Positions 42,868-51,899 of a DNA stretch of 64,000 nt are shown here, in pieces. The notes beneath the pieces are model-generated. The model saw nothing but the letters and a program-made list of their open reading frames with translations, made no database searches and had not been told where the DNA came from. A program made the translations under genes and the position numbers. The stretch covers positions 122,572-186,571 of the forward strand of contig NZ_BOON01000027.1 of the NCBI RefSeq assembly GCF_016863255.1, read 5' to 3'. How positions within the stretch are numbered: the first letter of the stretch is position 1; every line of letters starts with the position of its first letter. This stretch comes from Planosporangium mesophilum. GTDB lineage: Bacteria; Actinomycetota; Actinomycetes; Mycobacteriales; Micromonosporaceae.

Positions 42868-44054
42868 GCGGAAACCCGCGGCCGCTCGACGGCATCACCG
42901 TGGTCAGCCTCGAACAGGCCGTGGCGGCGCCGTTCGCCACCCGGCAGCTGGCCGACCTCGGGGCCCGTGTGATCAAAGTGGAGCGTCCCGGCGGCGGGGA
43001 CTTCGCCCGCCGCTACGACGAGACCGTCCACGGCCAGGCCAGCTACTTCGTCTGGCTCAACCGCTCCAAGGAGTCGGTGACGCTCGACGTCAAGTCGCCG
43101 GCCGGCCGGGAGATCGTCGCGGAGCTTCTCGCCGGCGCCGACGTGTTCGTCCAGAACCTCGCCCCCGGCGCGGCGCGGCGCCTCGGGCTGGACGCCCCGA
43201 CCCTCAACGAGCGGTACCCGCGGCTCGTGGTCTGCGACATCAGCGGTTACGGCAACGAGGGGCCGTGGTCCGACCGCAAGGCGTACGACCTGCTGGTGCA
43301 GTGCGAGGCCGGGCTGCTGTCGGTGACCGGGCTGCCCGACGAGATGGTCAAGGTGGGCATCTCCGTCGCGGACATCTCCGCCGGCATGTACGCGTACTCC
43401 GGCATCCTGACCGCGCTCTACACCCGCGCGACCACGGGCCGCGCACCGGCGGTCGAGATCTCCCTGTTCGAGTCGCTCGCCGAGTGGATGAGCCAACCGG
43501 CGTACTACACCGCCCACGGTGGCGTGCAGCCGCCGAGGCTGGGCGCGCAGCACGCGACGATCGCCCCGTACGGTCCCTTCACCGCCGCCGACGGCGCGGT
43601 GGTCCTGCTCGCGATCCAGAACGAGCGCGAGTGGCGGTCGCTGTGCGCGAGCTTCCTGGGCGACGCCCGCATCGCCACGGACCCCCGCTTCGCGACCGGC
43701 TCCGCCCGGGTGTCCAACCGCGCAGCTCTCAACGCGATCGTCGCCGAGCGGTTCACCGAGCTGACCGGGGAGCAGGCGCATGCCCTGCTGGACGCCGCCG
43801 GCGTCGCCAACGCGCGGGTGCGGTCGATCCCGGAGTTCGTCGACCACCCGGTCCTGGCCGGCCGTGACCGGTGGCGGCCGGTGACGATCCCCGGTGCCAC
43901 CGTGCCGGCGCTGCTGCCGCCGGCCACGCTGAGCGGCGTCGACCCCCGCATGGACCCCGTCCCGGCGGCCGGCGAGCACACCGACGCCATCCTCGCCGAG
44001 CTGGGCCGGTCCGCCCACGACATCGACACCCTGCGCGCCGCCGGCGTGATCTGA
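42864..44054 (+). CDS. Family III CoA-transferase (CaiB/BaiF)
   Basis: A 396-residue CaiB/BaiF CoA-transferase. The N-terminus LDGITVVSLEQAVAAPFATR and RVIKVERPGGGDFARRYD bind CoA; KVGISVADISAGMYAYSGIL carries the catalytic Asp (near residue 170). It starts at an ATGA overlap with the MmgE/PrpD gene. With the divergent hydratase and lyase it would activate a C5-dicarboxylate such as itaconate, mesaconate or citramalate to its CoA ester. The donor is probably succinyl- or acetyl-CoA, which cannot be told here. Confidence 0.85.
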   Translation: MSGNPRPLDGITVVSLEQAVAAPFATRQLADLGARVIKVERPGGGDFARRYDETVHGQASYFVWLNRSKESVTLDVKSPAGREIVAELLAGADVFVQNLAPGAARRLGLDAPTLNERYPRLVVCDISGYGNEGPWSDRKAYDLLVQCEAGLLSVTGLPDEMVKVGISVADISAGMYAYSGILTALYTRATTGRAPAVEISLFESLAEWMSQPAYYTAHGGVQPPRLGAQHATIAPYGPFTAADGAVVLLAIQNEREWRSLCASFLGDARIATDPRFATGSARVSNRAALNAIVAERFTELTGEQAHALLDAAGVANARVRSIPEFVDHPVLAGRDRWRPVTIPGATVPALLPPATLSGVDPRMDPVPAAGEHTDAILAELGRSAHDIDTLRAAGVI

Positions 44055-44070
44055 CCCTTCGTCGAAGAGA

Positions 44071-45243
44071 GTGAACACAACAGTGAGCATCCTGGCAGAC
44101 CTCAGCGAGGAAGAGCGTGCCGTCGTCGAGACCGTCCGCGACTTCGTCGACACCGACGTCAAGCCGGCGGTACGGGAGATCGAGCACGCCAACGAGTACC
44201 CGGAGCGGTTCATCGAGAAGATGAAGCAGCTCGGCATCTTCGGGCTGGCCATTCCCGAGCCGTACGGCGAGGCACCCGTCTCCACCCCGTGCTACGTGCT
44301 GGTCACCGAGGAGCTCGCCCGCGGCTGGATGAGCCTGGCCGGCGCGATGGGCGGCCACACCGTCGTCGCCAAGCTGCTGCTGGCGTTCGGCACCGAGGAG
44401 CAGAAGCAGCGGTACCTGCCGAAGATGGCGACCGGCGAGGTCCGGGCCACGATGGCGTTGACCGAGCCCGGTGGCGGCTCGGATCTGCAGGCCATGCGCA
44501 CCCGCGCCGTGCGCGACGGCGACGGGTACGTGGTCAACGGCGCCAAGACCTGGATCACGAACTCGCGCCGGTCCCAGCTCATCGCGCTGCTGTGCAAGAC
44601 CGACCCGCAGGCCGACCCGACGCACAAGGGGATGAGCATCCTGCTCGTCGAGCACGGGCCGGGGCTGACCGTCTCCCGCGACCTGCCCAAGCTCGGCTAC
44701 AAGGGCGTGGAGAGCTGCGAGCTGTCCTTCGACGACCACCGGGTGCCGGCCACCGCGCTGCTCGGCGGCGTGGAGGGCAGGGGCTTCGCCCAGATGATGA
44801 AGGGGCTGGAGACGGGCCGGATCCAGGTCGCGTCCCGGGCCCTCGGCGTCGGGCGGGCGGCGCTGGAGGACTCGCTGCGCTACGCGCAGGAGCGGGAGAG
44901 CTTCGGCAAGCCGATCTGGATGCACCAGTCGATCGGCAACTACCTCGCCGACATGGCGACCAAGTTGACCGCGGCGCGCCAGCTCACCCTGTACGCGGCC
45001 CGCCTGTTCGACGCGGGGGAGCGGGTCGACATGGAGGCCGGCATGGCCAAGCTGTTCGCCTCCGAGACGGCCATGGAGATGGCGCTCAACGCCGTGCGCA
45101 TCCACGGCGGGTACGGGTACTCCACCGAGTTCGACGTGGAGCGCTACTTCCGTGACGCCCCGCTGATGATCGTGGGTGAGGGCACGAACGAGATCCAGCG
45201 CAATGTGATCGTGCGCCAGCTCATCGCGCGGGGCGGGCTGTAA
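44071..45243 (+). CDS. Acyl-CoA dehydrogenase
   Basis: A 390-residue flavoprotein. MALTEPGGGSDLQAMRTRA and GAKTWITNSRRSQLIAL are the FAD-binding strands; MKGLETGRIQVASRALGVGR starts the C-terminal helical domain; and GYGYSTEFDVERYFRDAPLM with VGEGTNEIQRNV gives the catalytic Glu of the short-chain/glutaryl type. The start may be GTG 44071 or GTG 44083 (VSILADL), both after GAAGAGAG. It is the third gene of the operon; P. aeruginosa's itaconate cluster carries an acyl-CoA dehydrogenase in the same company. Confidence 0.88.
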   Translation: MNTTVSILADLSEEERAVVETVRDFVDTDVKPAVREIEHANEYPERFIEKMKQLGIFGLAIPEPYGEAPVSTPCYVLVTEELARGWMSLAGAMGGHTVVAKLLLAFGTEEQKQRYLPKMATGEVRATMALTEPGGGSDLQAMRTRAVRDGDGYVVNGAKTWITNSRRSQLIALLCKTDPQADPTHKGMSILLVEHGPGLTVSRDLPKLGYKGVESCELSFDDHRVPATALLGGVEGRGFAQMMKGLETGRIQVASRALGVGRAALEDSLRYAQERESFGKPIWMHQSIGNYLADMATKLTAARQLTLYAARLFDAGERVDMEAGMAKLFASETAMEMALNAVRIHGGYGYSTEFDVERYFRDAPLMIVGEGTNEIQRNVIVRQLIARGGL

Positions 45244-45294
45244 ACGGCACACCACCGTTACTATTGCCGGCAGTGTCTTGCCAGAGGGAGGGTC

Positions 45295-46071
45295 ATGCCG
45301 GAGCGCACCGCGGGGGCTGCGGCGATCCGTAAGCCGGGCGGCGAGCAGAGCGCGTACCAGTCCCTCGCCCGCGAGCTACGCACGGCCCTCCTGCGCAGGG
45401 AGTACCCGGAGGGCGTCCGGCTGCCGACCGAGGCCGAGCTGGCGGAGCGGCACCGGGTCAGCCGACAGACCGTGCGTCGGGCGTTCCAGGACCTGGTGGC
45501 CGAGGGCATGGTCTACCGCGTTCCCGGCCGGGGCACCTTCGCGGCCCCGCGCTCCGACCAGTACCTGCGGCAGTTCGGGTCCGTGGAGGACCTGATGGGA
45601 CTGTCCATCGACACCAGCATGGAGCTGGTGACGGGGCTGCACCGGACGGTCCACGTGGACGCCGCCGGGCGGCTGCGGCTGGGCGCCGACATCGTCCACA
45701 GCCTGGCGTTCCGGCGGCTGCACGACGGGGTGCCGTTCTGCCTGACGACCGTCTACCTCCCGCCGGCCGTCGGCAAGCTGGTCGAGGAGGTCCCGGAGCT
45801 GTCCGCGACCGGGTCGAGCAGCCGGCTGACCGTCATCGGCCTGCTCGACACCCGGCTGGCGGACCCGATCGCCGAGGCCGAGCAGAGCATCACCGTGGTG
45901 CTGGCGCCGCCGGCTGTCGCCGCCCACCTCGGCTGCGAGCCCGACCAGCCGCTGCTGCGGATCGACCGGGTGTACTACTCGACGGCGGGCCAGCCGGTCG
46001 AGCTGGCCGTGAGCTACTTCGTGCCGGAGCGGTACTCCTACCGGGTGAGGCTGCGCCGAAGCGGGCACTAG
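45295..46071 (+). CDS. GntR family regulator (HutC/UTRA type)
   Basis: A 258-residue regulator. The winged helix (residues 20-85) reads SLARELRTALLRREYPEGVR, PTEAELAERHRVSRQTVRRA and VYRVPGRGTFAA; the UTRA ligand domain (100-250) ends in RIDRVYYSTAGQPVELAVSY. The start ATG 45295 follows GGGAGGG. It comes 51 bases after the acyl-CoA dehydrogenase, probably in the same transcript, and is a candidate binder of the TTTGGCCGTACAAA sites at 41570, 46097 and 47330. The ligand is likely a pathway acid or CoA ester. Confidence 0.88.
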   Translation: MPERTAGAAAIRKPGGEQSAYQSLARELRTALLRREYPEGVRLPTEAELAERHRVSRQTVRRAFQDLVAEGMVYRVPGRGTFAAPRSDQYLRQFGSVEDLMGLSIDTSMELVTGLHRTVHVDAAGRLRLGADIVHSLAFRRLHDGVPFCLTTVYLPPAVGKLVEEVPELSATGSSSRLTVIGLLDTRLADPIAEAEQSITVVLAPPAVAAHLGCEPDQPLLRIDRVYYSTAGQPVELAVSYFVPERYSYRVRLRRSGH

Positions 46072-46110
46072 ACCGTTCCGGCATCCTCCCGTACCGTTTG
46101 GCCGTACAAA
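46069..46110 (+). promoter_or_regulatory. Promoter with TTTGGCCGTACAAA operator (AraC gene)
   Basis: TAGACC (46069-46074, overlapping the GntR stop) and TACCGT (46092-46097) are spaced by 17 bases. TTTGGCCGTACAAA at 46097-46110 starts on the last base of the -10, the same geometry as at 41570. The AraC-family gene begins 50 bases later. Confidence 0.65.
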
Positions 46111-46160
46111 CTGCGCCGACGGGCGTCTCGTTGTTCCCTCGTGTTGGAGGTGATCGGCGA

Positions 46161-47147
46161 ATGGCCGACGTGGCGAGTAAGCCGGGCACCCGGCATGTCA
46201 CGCGTTATCAGGCATCCCACCTCGACGAGGCCCGTGCGGCCGTCGGGACGACCTTCTACCCGCACCGCCTCGCCCCGCTGGAGCGGGCGCCGGATCTGAG
46301 CATGTCGCTGCGGACCGTCCAGCTCGGCCCCATCATGCTCGGCCGGCTCGGGTACGGTGCGGACGTCAGCCTCGACTTCGGGGAGCTGGGCAACGCCTAC
46401 CATGTCAGCATCCCGCTCTCGGGCCGGGTGGAGGCGGTGTGCGGCGGCGAGACCAGCGTCTCGACCTGCAAGCGCGCGGCGGTCTACCTGCCCGCCGGCC
46501 GTACCACCATCACCCGGTGGAGCGCCGACTGCGTCCAGTACGGGGTGAAGATCGAGCGCGAGTACCTGGAGTCGGTGCTCGAATCCATGATCGGTCGTCC
46601 GGTCCGCTCGCCGGTGAGGTTCCCGTTCACCTTCGACGTCACCGACGGCGCGGCCGCCGAGTGGCTGCGGCTGGTCCAGACCCTCGCCGCCGACCTGGAC
46701 CTCGACACCAGCATGCTGTACGACCCCCTGATGGCCGACCAGCTGGCCCGGGCGGTCACCACCGGGCTGCTGCTCGCCACCGGGCACGAGTACCAGGAGC
46801 TGCTGCGGGGGCGGACGGCGCCGGTGCGTCCGCGTACGGTCAAGCGCGCGATCGACGCGATGGAGGCGAATCCGGAGCGGCCGTTCACCCTGCCCGAGCT
46901 GGCCGAGCTGGTCGGTTGCAGTGTGCGCAGCCTGCAGGAGGCGTTCCGCCGGTACGTCGGGGTGCCGCCGATGACGTACCTGCGCGATGTGCGCCTGCAG
47001 CGGGTGCACGAGGACCTGTCCGCCGCGGACGGCACCGCGTCGGTCGCCGAGGTCGCGTACCGGTGGGGCTTCCACCACCTGGGTCGCTTCGCGGCCGACT
47101 ACCGCCGCCGGTACGGGGTGTCCCCGTCGCGCACACGCGCCATGTGA
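46161..47147 (+). CDS. AraC family activator (AraC-binding-like plus HTH_18)
   Basis: A 328-residue activator. Residues 25-200 form the AraC-binding-like sensor (LGRLGYGADVSLDFGELGNA, YHVSIPLSGRVEAVCGGETS). The two helix-turn-helix motifs lie at 235-325, with LPELAELVGCSVRSLQEAFR and VAEVAYRWGFHHLGRFAADY. ATG 46161 follows TTGGAGG. AraC proteins of this layout regulate phenol-hydroxylase and catechol genes in rhodococci, fitting its place just before the flavin reductase/HpaB/cat genes. A strong terminator follows. Confidence 0.88.
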   Translation: MADVASKPGTRHVTRYQASHLDEARAAVGTTFYPHRLAPLERAPDLSMSLRTVQLGPIMLGRLGYGADVSLDFGELGNAYHVSIPLSGRVEAVCGGETSVSTCKRAAVYLPAGRTTITRWSADCVQYGVKIEREYLESVLESMIGRPVRSPVRFPFTFDVTDGAAAEWLRLVQTLAADLDLDTSMLYDPLMADQLARAVTTGLLLATGHEYQELLRGRTAPVRPRTVKRAIDAMEANPERPFTLPELAELVGCSVRSLQEAFRRYVGVPPMTYLRDVRLQRVHEDLSAADGTASVAEVAYRWGFHHLGRFAADYRRRYGVSPSRTRAM

Positions 47148-47164
47148 CGGTCCCGTTTTCCGTG

Positions 47165-47211
47165 ATCGTGGAGGGCTCTCCGTGCTCCGAGCACGGAGAG
47201 CCCTCCACGAT
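47165..47211. terminator. 47-base perfect inverted repeat (terminator)
   Basis: Two 23-base arms (47165-47187 and 47189-47211), ATCGTGGAGGGCTCTCCGTG plus CTC and the exact complement, are separated by one base. It lies 18 bases after the AraC stop. There is no T-run, as usual in actinobacteria. It should insulate the AraC transcript from the catabolic operon and, being symmetric, would work in both directions. Confidence 0.8.
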
Positions 47212-47329
47212 GTAGGGGGTAGGGGCGCGACCCGATCGGGTACGGCGTGAGGTCGGCGCGTAATCCGGATGAAACCTGCGCGTCACGGATTTCCGAGTGA
47301 CGCCGGTCACCCTACCTTTCTCGCAACGG

Positions 47330-47343
47330 TTTGGCCGTACAAA
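47330..47343 (+). promoter_or_regulatory. TTTGGCCGTACAAA operator before the catabolic operon
   Basis: This is the third copy of the 14-bp motif, identical to that at 46097-46110. It ends 21 bases before the ATG of the flavin reductase, the first gene of the aromatic operon. No good -35/-10 pair is visible immediately upstream, which would suit a promoter needing the AraC activator. Confidence 0.65.
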
Positions 47344-47364
47344 TCGGAGCGAGGAGGCGACCGC

Positions 47365-47937
47365 ATGACGATCGACGGTCGTATGTTGCGCAACTGTCTG
47401 GGTCGCTTCGCCACCGGGGTCACGGTGGTGACCTACGAGGCCGACGGTGAGGTCCACGGCCTGACCGTCAACGCGTTCACGGCGGTGTCGCTGGAGCCGT
47501 CCCTGGTCCTGGTCTCGCTGGACCGCCGCAGCCGGGCCTGCGGCAAGCTCGAGGACCGGCCTTTCGCGGTCAACATCCTCGCCGCCGGCCAGCACGAGCT
47601 CGCCCTGCACTTCGCCGGCCGGCCGCAGCGCGACCTGGTCGTCGGCTGGGGCGATGCGATACCCGGGCGGCCGCCCCGGCTGGCCGGCTGCGCGGCGTAC
47701 TTCGACTGCCGCCCGTGGCGCTGCTACGACGGCGGCGACCACGTGCTGTTCCTCGGAGAGGTCGAGACCGTCGACGTCAACGAGGACAGCGAACCGCTGA
47801 TCTTCTACGGCGGCCGCTTCCGCTCCGTCGGCGGGTTCGCCGAGGCGCTGTTGCAGCCCACCTTCGTCGGCGATCCCGGCTGGCTGGGCGAGGCCCACCA
47901 GTTCAACCTGCCCAGCTGCTGCGCCAGGCATAGCTGA
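47365..47937 (+). CDS. Flavin reductase, small component of a two-component hydroxylase
   Basis: A 190-residue protein of the HpaC/PheA2 family: [40 protein letters not shown] and [16 protein letters not shown] 47365 is preceded by GAGGAGG. It would reduce FAD or FMN with NAD(P)H and pass it to the HpaB-type oxygenase encoded next. It leads the operon just after the 14-bp operator. Confidence 0.88.
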   Translation: MTIDGRMLRNCLGRFATGVTVVTYEADGEVHGLTVNAFTAVSLEPSLVLVSLDRRSRACGKLEDRPFAVNILAAGQHELALHFAGRPQRDLVVGWGDAIPGRPPRLAGCAAYFDCRPWRCYDGGDHVLFLGEVETVDVNEDSEPLIFYGGRFRSVGGFAEALLQPTFVGDPGWLGEAHQFNLPSCCARHS

Positions 47938-48011
47938 CCCACCGTCCACCGCTCCCGGTGCCGCACCCCGCGGCGGCGCCGGTGGCCGCCCACACCCATC
48001 TAGGAGGAACC

Positions 48012-49580
48012 ATGTCGACCGATACGGCGCCGGCGCAGACCGGTACGGGCGCGGCGACGCGGCCGCTGACCGGCGAGGAGTACCTGGAGAGCATCCGCGA
48101 CGGCCGCGAGGTCTGGATCTACGGCGAGCGCGTCGAGGATGTCACCACCCACCCGGCGTTCCGCAACAGCGCCCGGATGATCGCGCGGATGTACGACGCG
48201 CTGCACGACCCCGAGCGCAACCAGAAGATCGTGGTGCCCACCGACAGCGGCAACGGCTACACCCACGCGTTCTTCAAGGCCCCGTACAGCTCCGCCGATC
48301 TGCGCGCCTCCGCCGACGCCATCGCGGAGTTCTCCCGGCTCACCTACGGCTGGCTGGGGCGCAGCCCCGACTACAAGGCCAGCTTCCTGTCCACACTGGG
48401 CTCCAACACCGACTTCTACGCCCCGTACGACGCCAACGCCCGCCGCTGGTACCGCGAGGCGCAGGAGAAGTGCCTGTACTTCAACCACGCGATCGTCAAC
48501 CCGCCGATCGACCGCAACCGGGCCGCCGACGACGTCCGCGATGTCAACGTCCACGTGGTACGCGAGACCGATGAGGGGATCATCGTCAGCGGCGCCAAGG
48601 TGGTCGCGACCGGGTCGGCGTTCACCCACTACAACTTCATCGGCAGCTACGCGCCGGTGCGCAGCAAGGACTTCAGCGCCATCTTCATCGTCCCGATGAA
48701 CGCCAAGGGCGTGAAGCTGTTCTGCCGACCGTCGTACGAGTTCATGGCCGCGACCGTGGGCAGCCCGTTCGACTACCCGCTCACCAGCCGGCTGGACGAG
48801 AACGACGCCATCTTCGTCTTCGACGAGGTCCTGGTGCCGTGGGAGAACGTGTTCTGCTATGAGCCGGAGAAGGCCAACAACTTCTTCGTCGGCTCCGGCT
48901 TCATCTTCCGGGCCATGATGCACGGCTGCGTCCGGCTCGCGGTCAAGTTCGACTTCCTGTGCGGCCTGCTGCTCAAGGGCCTGGACATGACCGGGACGGC
49001 GGAGTTCCGCGGCGTGCAGAGCCGCGTCGGTGAGCTGCTCAACTACCGCAACCTGTTCTGGACCTGCGTCGACTCGATGGTCAACAACCCCACGCCGTGG
49101 AACGACGGCACCATGCTGCCCAACGCCGACGCGTGCATGACCTACCGGATGATGTCGACGATCGCCTACCCGCGGGCCAAGGAGATCTTCGAGCAGGACC
49201 TCGGCAGCGCACTGATCTACCAGAACTCCAACGCCATCGACTGGCAGACCCCGGAGATGCGGCCGTACCTGGAGAAGTACGTGCGCGGCTCCAACGGCCA
49301 CTCCGGCGTCGAGCGCATCAAGCTGATGAAGCTGATCTGGGACGCCATCGGCACCGAGTTCGGCGGCCGCCACGAGCTGTACGAGCGCAACTACTCCGGC
49401 AACCACGAGGCGGTCCGGCTGGAGACCCTGTGGGGCCAGATGTCCAGCGGCCAGACCGACCGGTACCGCGAGTTCGTCGACCGCTGCCTGGCCGAGTACG
49501 ACCTCGACGGCTGGACCGTGCCCGACCTGATCAACTCCGACGACGTCAACGTCGTGCGGCGCCGCCTGACCCAGCGATAA
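48012..49580 (+). CDS. HpaB-type flavin monooxygenase, first copy (phenol/4-hydroxyphenylacetate hydroxylase family)
   Basis: A 522-residue oxygenase. [60 protein letters not shown] and [18 protein letters not shown] are blocks of the HpaB/PheA1 acyl-CoA-dehydrogenase-fold hydroxylases, which use FADH2 to hydroxylate phenols ortho. The strong AGGAGG precedes ATG 48012. With the reductase upstream and the intradiol dioxygenase downstream it should produce a catechol. It is a close paralogue of the second HpaB at the end of the cluster; the true phenolic substrate is unknown. Confidence 0.88.
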   Translation: MSTDTAPAQTGTGAATRPLTGEEYLESIRDGREVWIYGERVEDVTTHPAFRNSARMIARMYDALHDPERNQKIVVPTDSGNGYTHAFFKAPYSSADLRASADAIAEFSRLTYGWLGRSPDYKASFLSTLGSNTDFYAPYDANARRWYREAQEKCLYFNHAIVNPPIDRNRAADDVRDVNVHVVRETDEGIIVSGAKVVATGSAFTHYNFIGSYAPVRSKDFSAIFIVPMNAKGVKLFCRPSYEFMAATVGSPFDYPLTSRLDENDAIFVFDEVLVPWENVFCYEPEKANNFFVGSGFIFRAMMHGCVRLAVKFDFLCGLLLKGLDMTGTAEFRGVQSRVGELLNYRNLFWTCVDSMVNNPTPWNDGTMLPNADACMTYRMMSTIAYPRAKEIFEQDLGSALIYQNSNAIDWQTPEMRPYLEKYVRGSNGHSGVERIKLMKLIWDAIGTEFGGRHELYERNYSGNHEAVRLETLWGQMSSGQTDRYREFVDRCLAEYDLDGWTVPDLINSDDVNVVRRRLTQR

Positions 49581-49600
49581 CGCGCGAAGGGACGACAACA

Positions 49601-49879
49601 GTGCTCTTCCTCGCCCAGATGGACGTCACCATCCCGCACGGCATCGACCCCGACGAGCTGGCGAAGCTCAAGGAGGCCGAGAAGCAGCGGGCCCAGGAGA
49701 TCCAGCGCTCCGGCAAGTGGCCGCACCTGTGGCGGGTCGCCGGCCGGTACGCCAACGTCAGCGTCTTCGACGTCGACAGCGTCGACGAACTGCACGAGCT
49801 GCTCTCCTCGCTGCCGATGTTCCCCTTCCTCGACGTCACCGTCACGCCGCTGAGCCGGCACCCGTCAGCCCTGGCCTGA
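49601..49879 (+). CDS. catC: Muconolactone delta-isomerase
   Basis: A 92-residue protein: MLFLAQMDVTIPHGIDPDEL, LKEAEKQRAQEIQRSGKWPH, LWRVAGRYANVSVFDVDSVD and SLPMFPFLDVTVTPLSRHPS. Length and every block match muconolactone isomerase, a decameric enzyme that turns (S)-muconolactone into 3-oxoadipate enol-lactone. GTG 49601 follows GAAGGGA. It lies between the hydroxylase and the dioxygenase in the operon. Confidence 0.92.
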   Translation: MLFLAQMDVTIPHGIDPDELAKLKEAEKQRAQEIQRSGKWPHLWRVAGRYANVSVFDVDSVDELHELLSSLPMFPFLDVTVTPLSRHPSALA

Positions 49880-49913
49880 CCGCCACCCCGAGAGTCCGAA
49901 CAGGAGGAAACCG

Positions 49914-50726
49914 ATGACCGACAACCAGCAGGAACGGGTCGCGACCGTCGTCACCGCGGTGATGGACCGCATCCGCGAGGTGATCGTCGAACACAAGGTC
50001 ACCTACGACGAGTACGCCGCGGCCAAGCAGTACGCCATCGCGCTCGGCGAGGCCGGCGAGTGGCCGCTCTTCGGCGACGTGTTCTTCGAGTCGACCGTGG
50101 AGCGGGTCGACTCCGAGGGGCGCGAGGGCAGCGCCGGGGCCATCGAGGGCCCGTACTACATCCCGGACTCGCCGCTGCTGGAGCGGCCGTACGTGATGCC
50201 GATGCGCGACGACGAGCCCGGCGACGTGCTCATCTTCTCGGGCACCGTGTGCGGCGCCGACGGCACCCCGCTGGCCGACGCCCAGATCGAGATGTGGCAC
50301 AGCGACAACGACGGCACCTACTCGGGCATCCCGTACCCCGACGACCGGCAGCTGCCGCCGCCGTTCAACCTGCGGGGCCGCTTCACCACCGATGAGAACG
50401 GCCGGTTCGAGGTACGCACCATCATCCCGGTGCCGTACGAGATCCCCAAGGGCGGCCCGACCGGCGCCCTGCTGCGGGCCGCCGGCTGGCACGCCTTCCG
50501 CCCGGCCCACCTGCACTGCATCACCTCGGCGCCGGGGTACGCGTCCCTGACCAGCCAGCTCTACTTCGACGAGGACCCGTACATCGACTCCGACATCGCC
50601 AGCGCGGTCAAGCCGGAGCTGACCCTCCAGCTCACCAAGCACGACGACGCGGCCGACCTCGCGGCGCGGGGCCTGGACCGCCCGTACTTCAGCACCTCGT
50701 ACGAGTTCCGCCTCCCGCGGGCCTGA
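49914..50726 (+). CDS. catA: Catechol 1,2-dioxygenase (intradiol)
   Basis: A 270-residue intradiol dioxygenase: an N-terminal helical dimerisation region, then EGPYYIPDSPLLERPYVMP, DAQIEMWHSDNDGTYSG and GFHAFRPAHLHCI-like sequence. The Fe(III) ligands are visible as Tyr136 (GTYSG), Tyr175 (VPYEI), His199 and His201 (HLH). It would cleave catechol to cis,cis-muconate. A chlorocatechol or hydroxyquinol preference cannot be excluded, but the neighbouring catB- and catC-like genes favour catechol. AGGAGG precedes ATG 49914. Confidence 0.88.
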   Translation: MTDNQQERVATVVTAVMDRIREVIVEHKVTYDEYAAAKQYAIALGEAGEWPLFGDVFFESTVERVDSEGREGSAGAIEGPYYIPDSPLLERPYVMPMRDDEPGDVLIFSGTVCGADGTPLADAQIEMWHSDNDGTYSGIPYPDDRQLPPPFNLRGRFTTDENGRFEVRTIIPVPYEIPKGGPTGALLRAAGWHAFRPAHLHCITSAPGYASLTSQLYFDEDPYIDSDIASAVKPELTLQLTKHDDAADLAARGLDRPYFSTSYEFRLPRA

Positions 50727-50786
50727 TCCGTTCCCCGTGGCGGCGGCGCCCGGCGTCGCCGCCACGGATCAACCGAAAGGCACGCA

Positions 50787-51890
50787 GTGAAGATCACCGC
50801 GATCGAAGCGATTCCGTTCAACATCCCGCTCACCACCCCGACCGTGTTCGCGCACGCGGGCATCGACAGCGCCGAGCACGTCCTCATCCGGGTGCACACC
50901 GACGACGGCGTCGTCGGGCAGGCCGAGGCGCCGGCCCGCCCGTTCACGTACGGGGAGTCGCAGGAGTCGATCGTCAAGGCGATCAACGCCTGGTTCGCCC
51001 CGGCGATGGTCGGCCTCGACCCGCTCCGGCGCGAGGTGTACCGGGACCGGATGAGCTGGCTGGTGCACAACCACACCGCCCGAGGCGCGGTCGACATGGC
51101 CGTCTGGGACGTCATCGGCCAGGCCCTCGGCCAGCCCTGCCACCTGCTGCTGGGCGGCTACACCGAGTCGATGGCGGTGGCGCACATCCTGTTCGCCCGC
51201 TCGCCCGAGGGCATGGTCGAGGAGGCGCTCGAACTGCGGGAGCGCTGCGGCTTCAACACGTTCAAGGTGAAGGTCGGCAAGGACGTCGGAACCGACATCC
51301 GGGCGGTACGGGGGCTGCGGGCCGCGCTCGGCGCCGACGTCGAGCTGTACGTCGACGCCAACAAGGGGTGGAGCGCCGACGACGCGATCCGGGTCCTGCC
51401 GGTGATGCGCGAGGTCGGCGTCACCATGCTGGAGGAGCCGACCCCGGCGTTCGAGCCCCTCGCGCGCCGCCGGGTCGCAGCAGCCAGCGAGATCCCGATC
51501 CTGGGCGACGAGAGCGTCACCCGCCTCGGTGAGGTGGCCCGCGAGATCCTCGACAACCACTCCCAGCTGATCAGCATCAAGGTCGCCCGTACCGGCTTCA
51601 CCGAGTCCGAGCGCATCGTCGGCCTCTGCGAGGGGCTCGGCGTGGGCATGGCGATGGGCAGCCAGATGGACGGCATGGTCGGCACCCTCGCGACGCTGGC
51701 GTTCGGCGCCGCGTTCCGCAGCACCAGCCTGCGCGCCGGCGAGCTGGACTACTTCATGCAGCTCACCGACGACCTGCTGACCGAGCCGCTGGTCGTCACC
51801 GACGGGCAGCTACGGGTGCCCGGCAAGCCCGGCATCGGTATCGAGATCGACGAAGCCAAGCTCGCGCACTACCGCATCGACACCGACTAG
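50787..51890 (+). CDS. catB: Muconate cycloisomerase (enolase superfamily)
   Basis: A 367-residue enzyme of the mandelate racemase/muconate-lactonising group. NTFKVKVGKDVGTDIRAVRG gives the K-x-K pair; metal ligands are the Asp of ELYVDANKGWS, the Glu of MLEEPTPAF and the Asp or Glu of ILGDESVTRL; the opposite Lys is in LISIKVARTG. It converts cis,cis-muconate to muconolactone. GTG 50787 starts it after GAAAGG. The order dioxygenase, cycloisomerase, enol-lactonase supports this rather than a dipeptide epimerase. Confidence 0.85.
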   Translation: MKITAIEAIPFNIPLTTPTVFAHAGIDSAEHVLIRVHTDDGVVGQAEAPARPFTYGESQESIVKAINAWFAPAMVGLDPLRREVYRDRMSWLVHNHTARGAVDMAVWDVIGQALGQPCHLLLGGYTESMAVAHILFARSPEGMVEEALELRERCGFNTFKVKVGKDVGTDIRAVRGLRAALGADVELYVDANKGWSADDAIRVLPVMREVGVTMLEEPTPAFEPLARRRVAAASEIPILGDESVTRLGEVAREILDNHSQLISIKVARTGFTESERIVGLCEGLGVGMAMGSQMDGMVGTLATLAFGAAFRSTSLRAGELDYFMQLTDDLLTEPLVVTDGQLRVPGKPGIGIEIDEAKLAHYRIDTD

Positions 51891-51899
51891 GAGGCCACA

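Noticed and set aside
49914..50726. Hydroxyquinol 1,2-dioxygenase of a resorcinol pathway
   Set aside because: No maleylacetate reductase is nearby, while catB-, catC- and pcaD-like genes are, which favours catechol as substrate.
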